Assembly (NCBI RefSeq): GCF_902170785.1
Contig: NZ_CABHYG010000021.1
Location: 16,128 to 80,127 of the forward strand
Origin: Yersinia proxima
GTDB lineage: Bacteria; Pseudomonadota; Gammaproteobacteria; Enterobacterales; Enterobacteriaceae
DNA length: 64,000 bases
Direction: 5' to 3'
Part shown: one piece after another, positions 63,573-64,000 of the stretch
How positions within the stretch are numbered: the stretch's first letter is position 1
Layout of the letters: every line of letters starts with the position of its first letter
Made by a program: the position numbers and the translations under genes
Notes under the pieces: generated by a model
Database searches by the model: none
Seen by the model: the letters and a program-made list of their open reading frames with translations, nothing else
What the model was told of the DNA's origin: nothing

Positions 63573-64000
63573 TTACCCCAAGTCACCGTGTTTAAACTGA
63601 ATATAAAGCCCCATCAGACTATTTACATTATATTTCCTGTAAATTTTCATTCGGTGAGCGCTGGCTGTTTTATGACTAATATTCAATAACTCCGCGATAT
63701 CAGCATTAGATACCCCAGTTAGAATAAGATGTATAACTTCCTTCTCTCTTTGTGTTAACGGGCAGTCGCCTTTTAATTTACTACTAATTTGTAAGTCTCT
63801 CTTCTTCACTTTCCGATCCAATACAAAATCTTCCAATATTCGCTTCAATAGTTCTAACGGGGCATTTTTATATAAAAAAACCTCAGGTAATTTTTTCATT
63901 TCTTCTGGAAAATTTAAAGCATTCTGTTCTTTTACAAATAAGAATACGTTGGATTTTTTGGTTTTATTATTTATCAAACTAAAAATATAAAGCAAATCTA
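63573..64000 (-). CDS. LuxR-type HTH transcriptional regulator (partial, 5' end outside window)
   Basis: The frame is open to the right edge, so the N-terminus is missing; about 142 residues are visible. The C-terminal 65 residues are a LuxR/FixJ helix-turn-helix: CPLTQREKEVIHLILTGVSN followed by ADIAELLNISHKTASAHRMK. The preceding part (VFLFVKEQNALNFPEEMKKL) has no phosphoacceptor visible and may be the end of a degenerate receiver-like domain, as in regulators of the RcsA/fimbrial type. The gene is AT-rich, suggesting an accessory locus further right. The target is unknown. Confidence 0.75.
   Translation of the reverse strand, partial: DLLYIFSLINNKTKKSNVFLFVKEQNALNFPEEMKKLPEVFLYKNAPLELLKRILEDFVLDRKVKKRDLQISSKLKGDCPLTQREKEVIHLILTGVSNADIAELLNISHKTASAHRMKIYRKYNVNSLMGLYIQFKHGDLG

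Overview
The window is a chromosomal segment of an enterobacterium, most likely a Yersinia species. Gene order and protein sequence are close to Escherichia coli throughout (tsaB-yoaA-yoaB, zwf-hexR-pykA-lpxM-mepM-znuACB, ruvBAC-yebC-nudB-aspS, cmoAB-cutC-yecM-argS, murJ-mviM-yceH-rimJ-mdtH, ghrA-ycdX-ycdY, hemA-prfA-prmC-sirB2-sirB1-kdsA, lolB-ispE-prs). Yersinia is suggested by many ERIC repeats of the form described in yersiniae, a LolB sequence close to the Yersinia protein as I remember it, and Yersinia-like departures from E. coli order. The differences from remembered Y. pestis sequence suggest a species other than pestis, but I cannot name it from sequence alone.

Layout. 1-2900: tRNA t6A synthesis (partial tsaB), the YoaA repair helicase and a RidA-family protein. 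3000-7900: the MdtJI spermidine exporter with a possible leader peptide, then sugar-acid and pentose-phosphate metabolism (eda, zwf) and their regulator hexR; edd is not in its usual place beside eda. 8100-16350: pykA, lpxM, mepM, the Zur-controlled znuA/znuCB zinc importer and the peptide transporter dtpB. 16400-24900: Holliday-junction genes ruvB, ruvA and ruvC with a LexA box, yebC, nudB (which has an ERIC element at each end), aspS, a zinc-ribbon protein, yecD, a cluster of ERIC copies, yecE and yecN. 25100-30600: cmoAB (tRNA wobble uridine modification), cutC, yecM and argS. 30690-37700: an AT-rich accessory island with a two-partner secretion pair (ShlA/HpmA-like exoprotein and ShlB-like transporter) and an IS110-family transposase remnant.

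37770-46400: murJ, mviM, yceH, rimJ, mdtH, yceB, ycdY, ycdX and ghrA. 46500-49300: two near-identical tRNA-Ser(GGA) genes bracketing an exported glycerophosphodiesterase-fold protein whose active site looks degenerate, followed by a membrane diguanylate cyclase. 49850-64000: dauA, kdsA and the hemA operon, then lolB-ispE-prs, ychH, pth, an unrecognised inner-membrane protein, ychF, and the start-truncated gene of a LuxR-type regulator at the right edge.

Most of the window is conserved housekeeping sequence. The unusual material is the TPS island, the tRNA-Ser/degenerate GDPD block, the mdtJI leader ORF, the pth-ychF insertion, and the way ERIC elements form start regions, stop codons and ribosome binding sites of neighbouring genes. 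I did not find a convincing new multi-gene defence or biosynthetic system.
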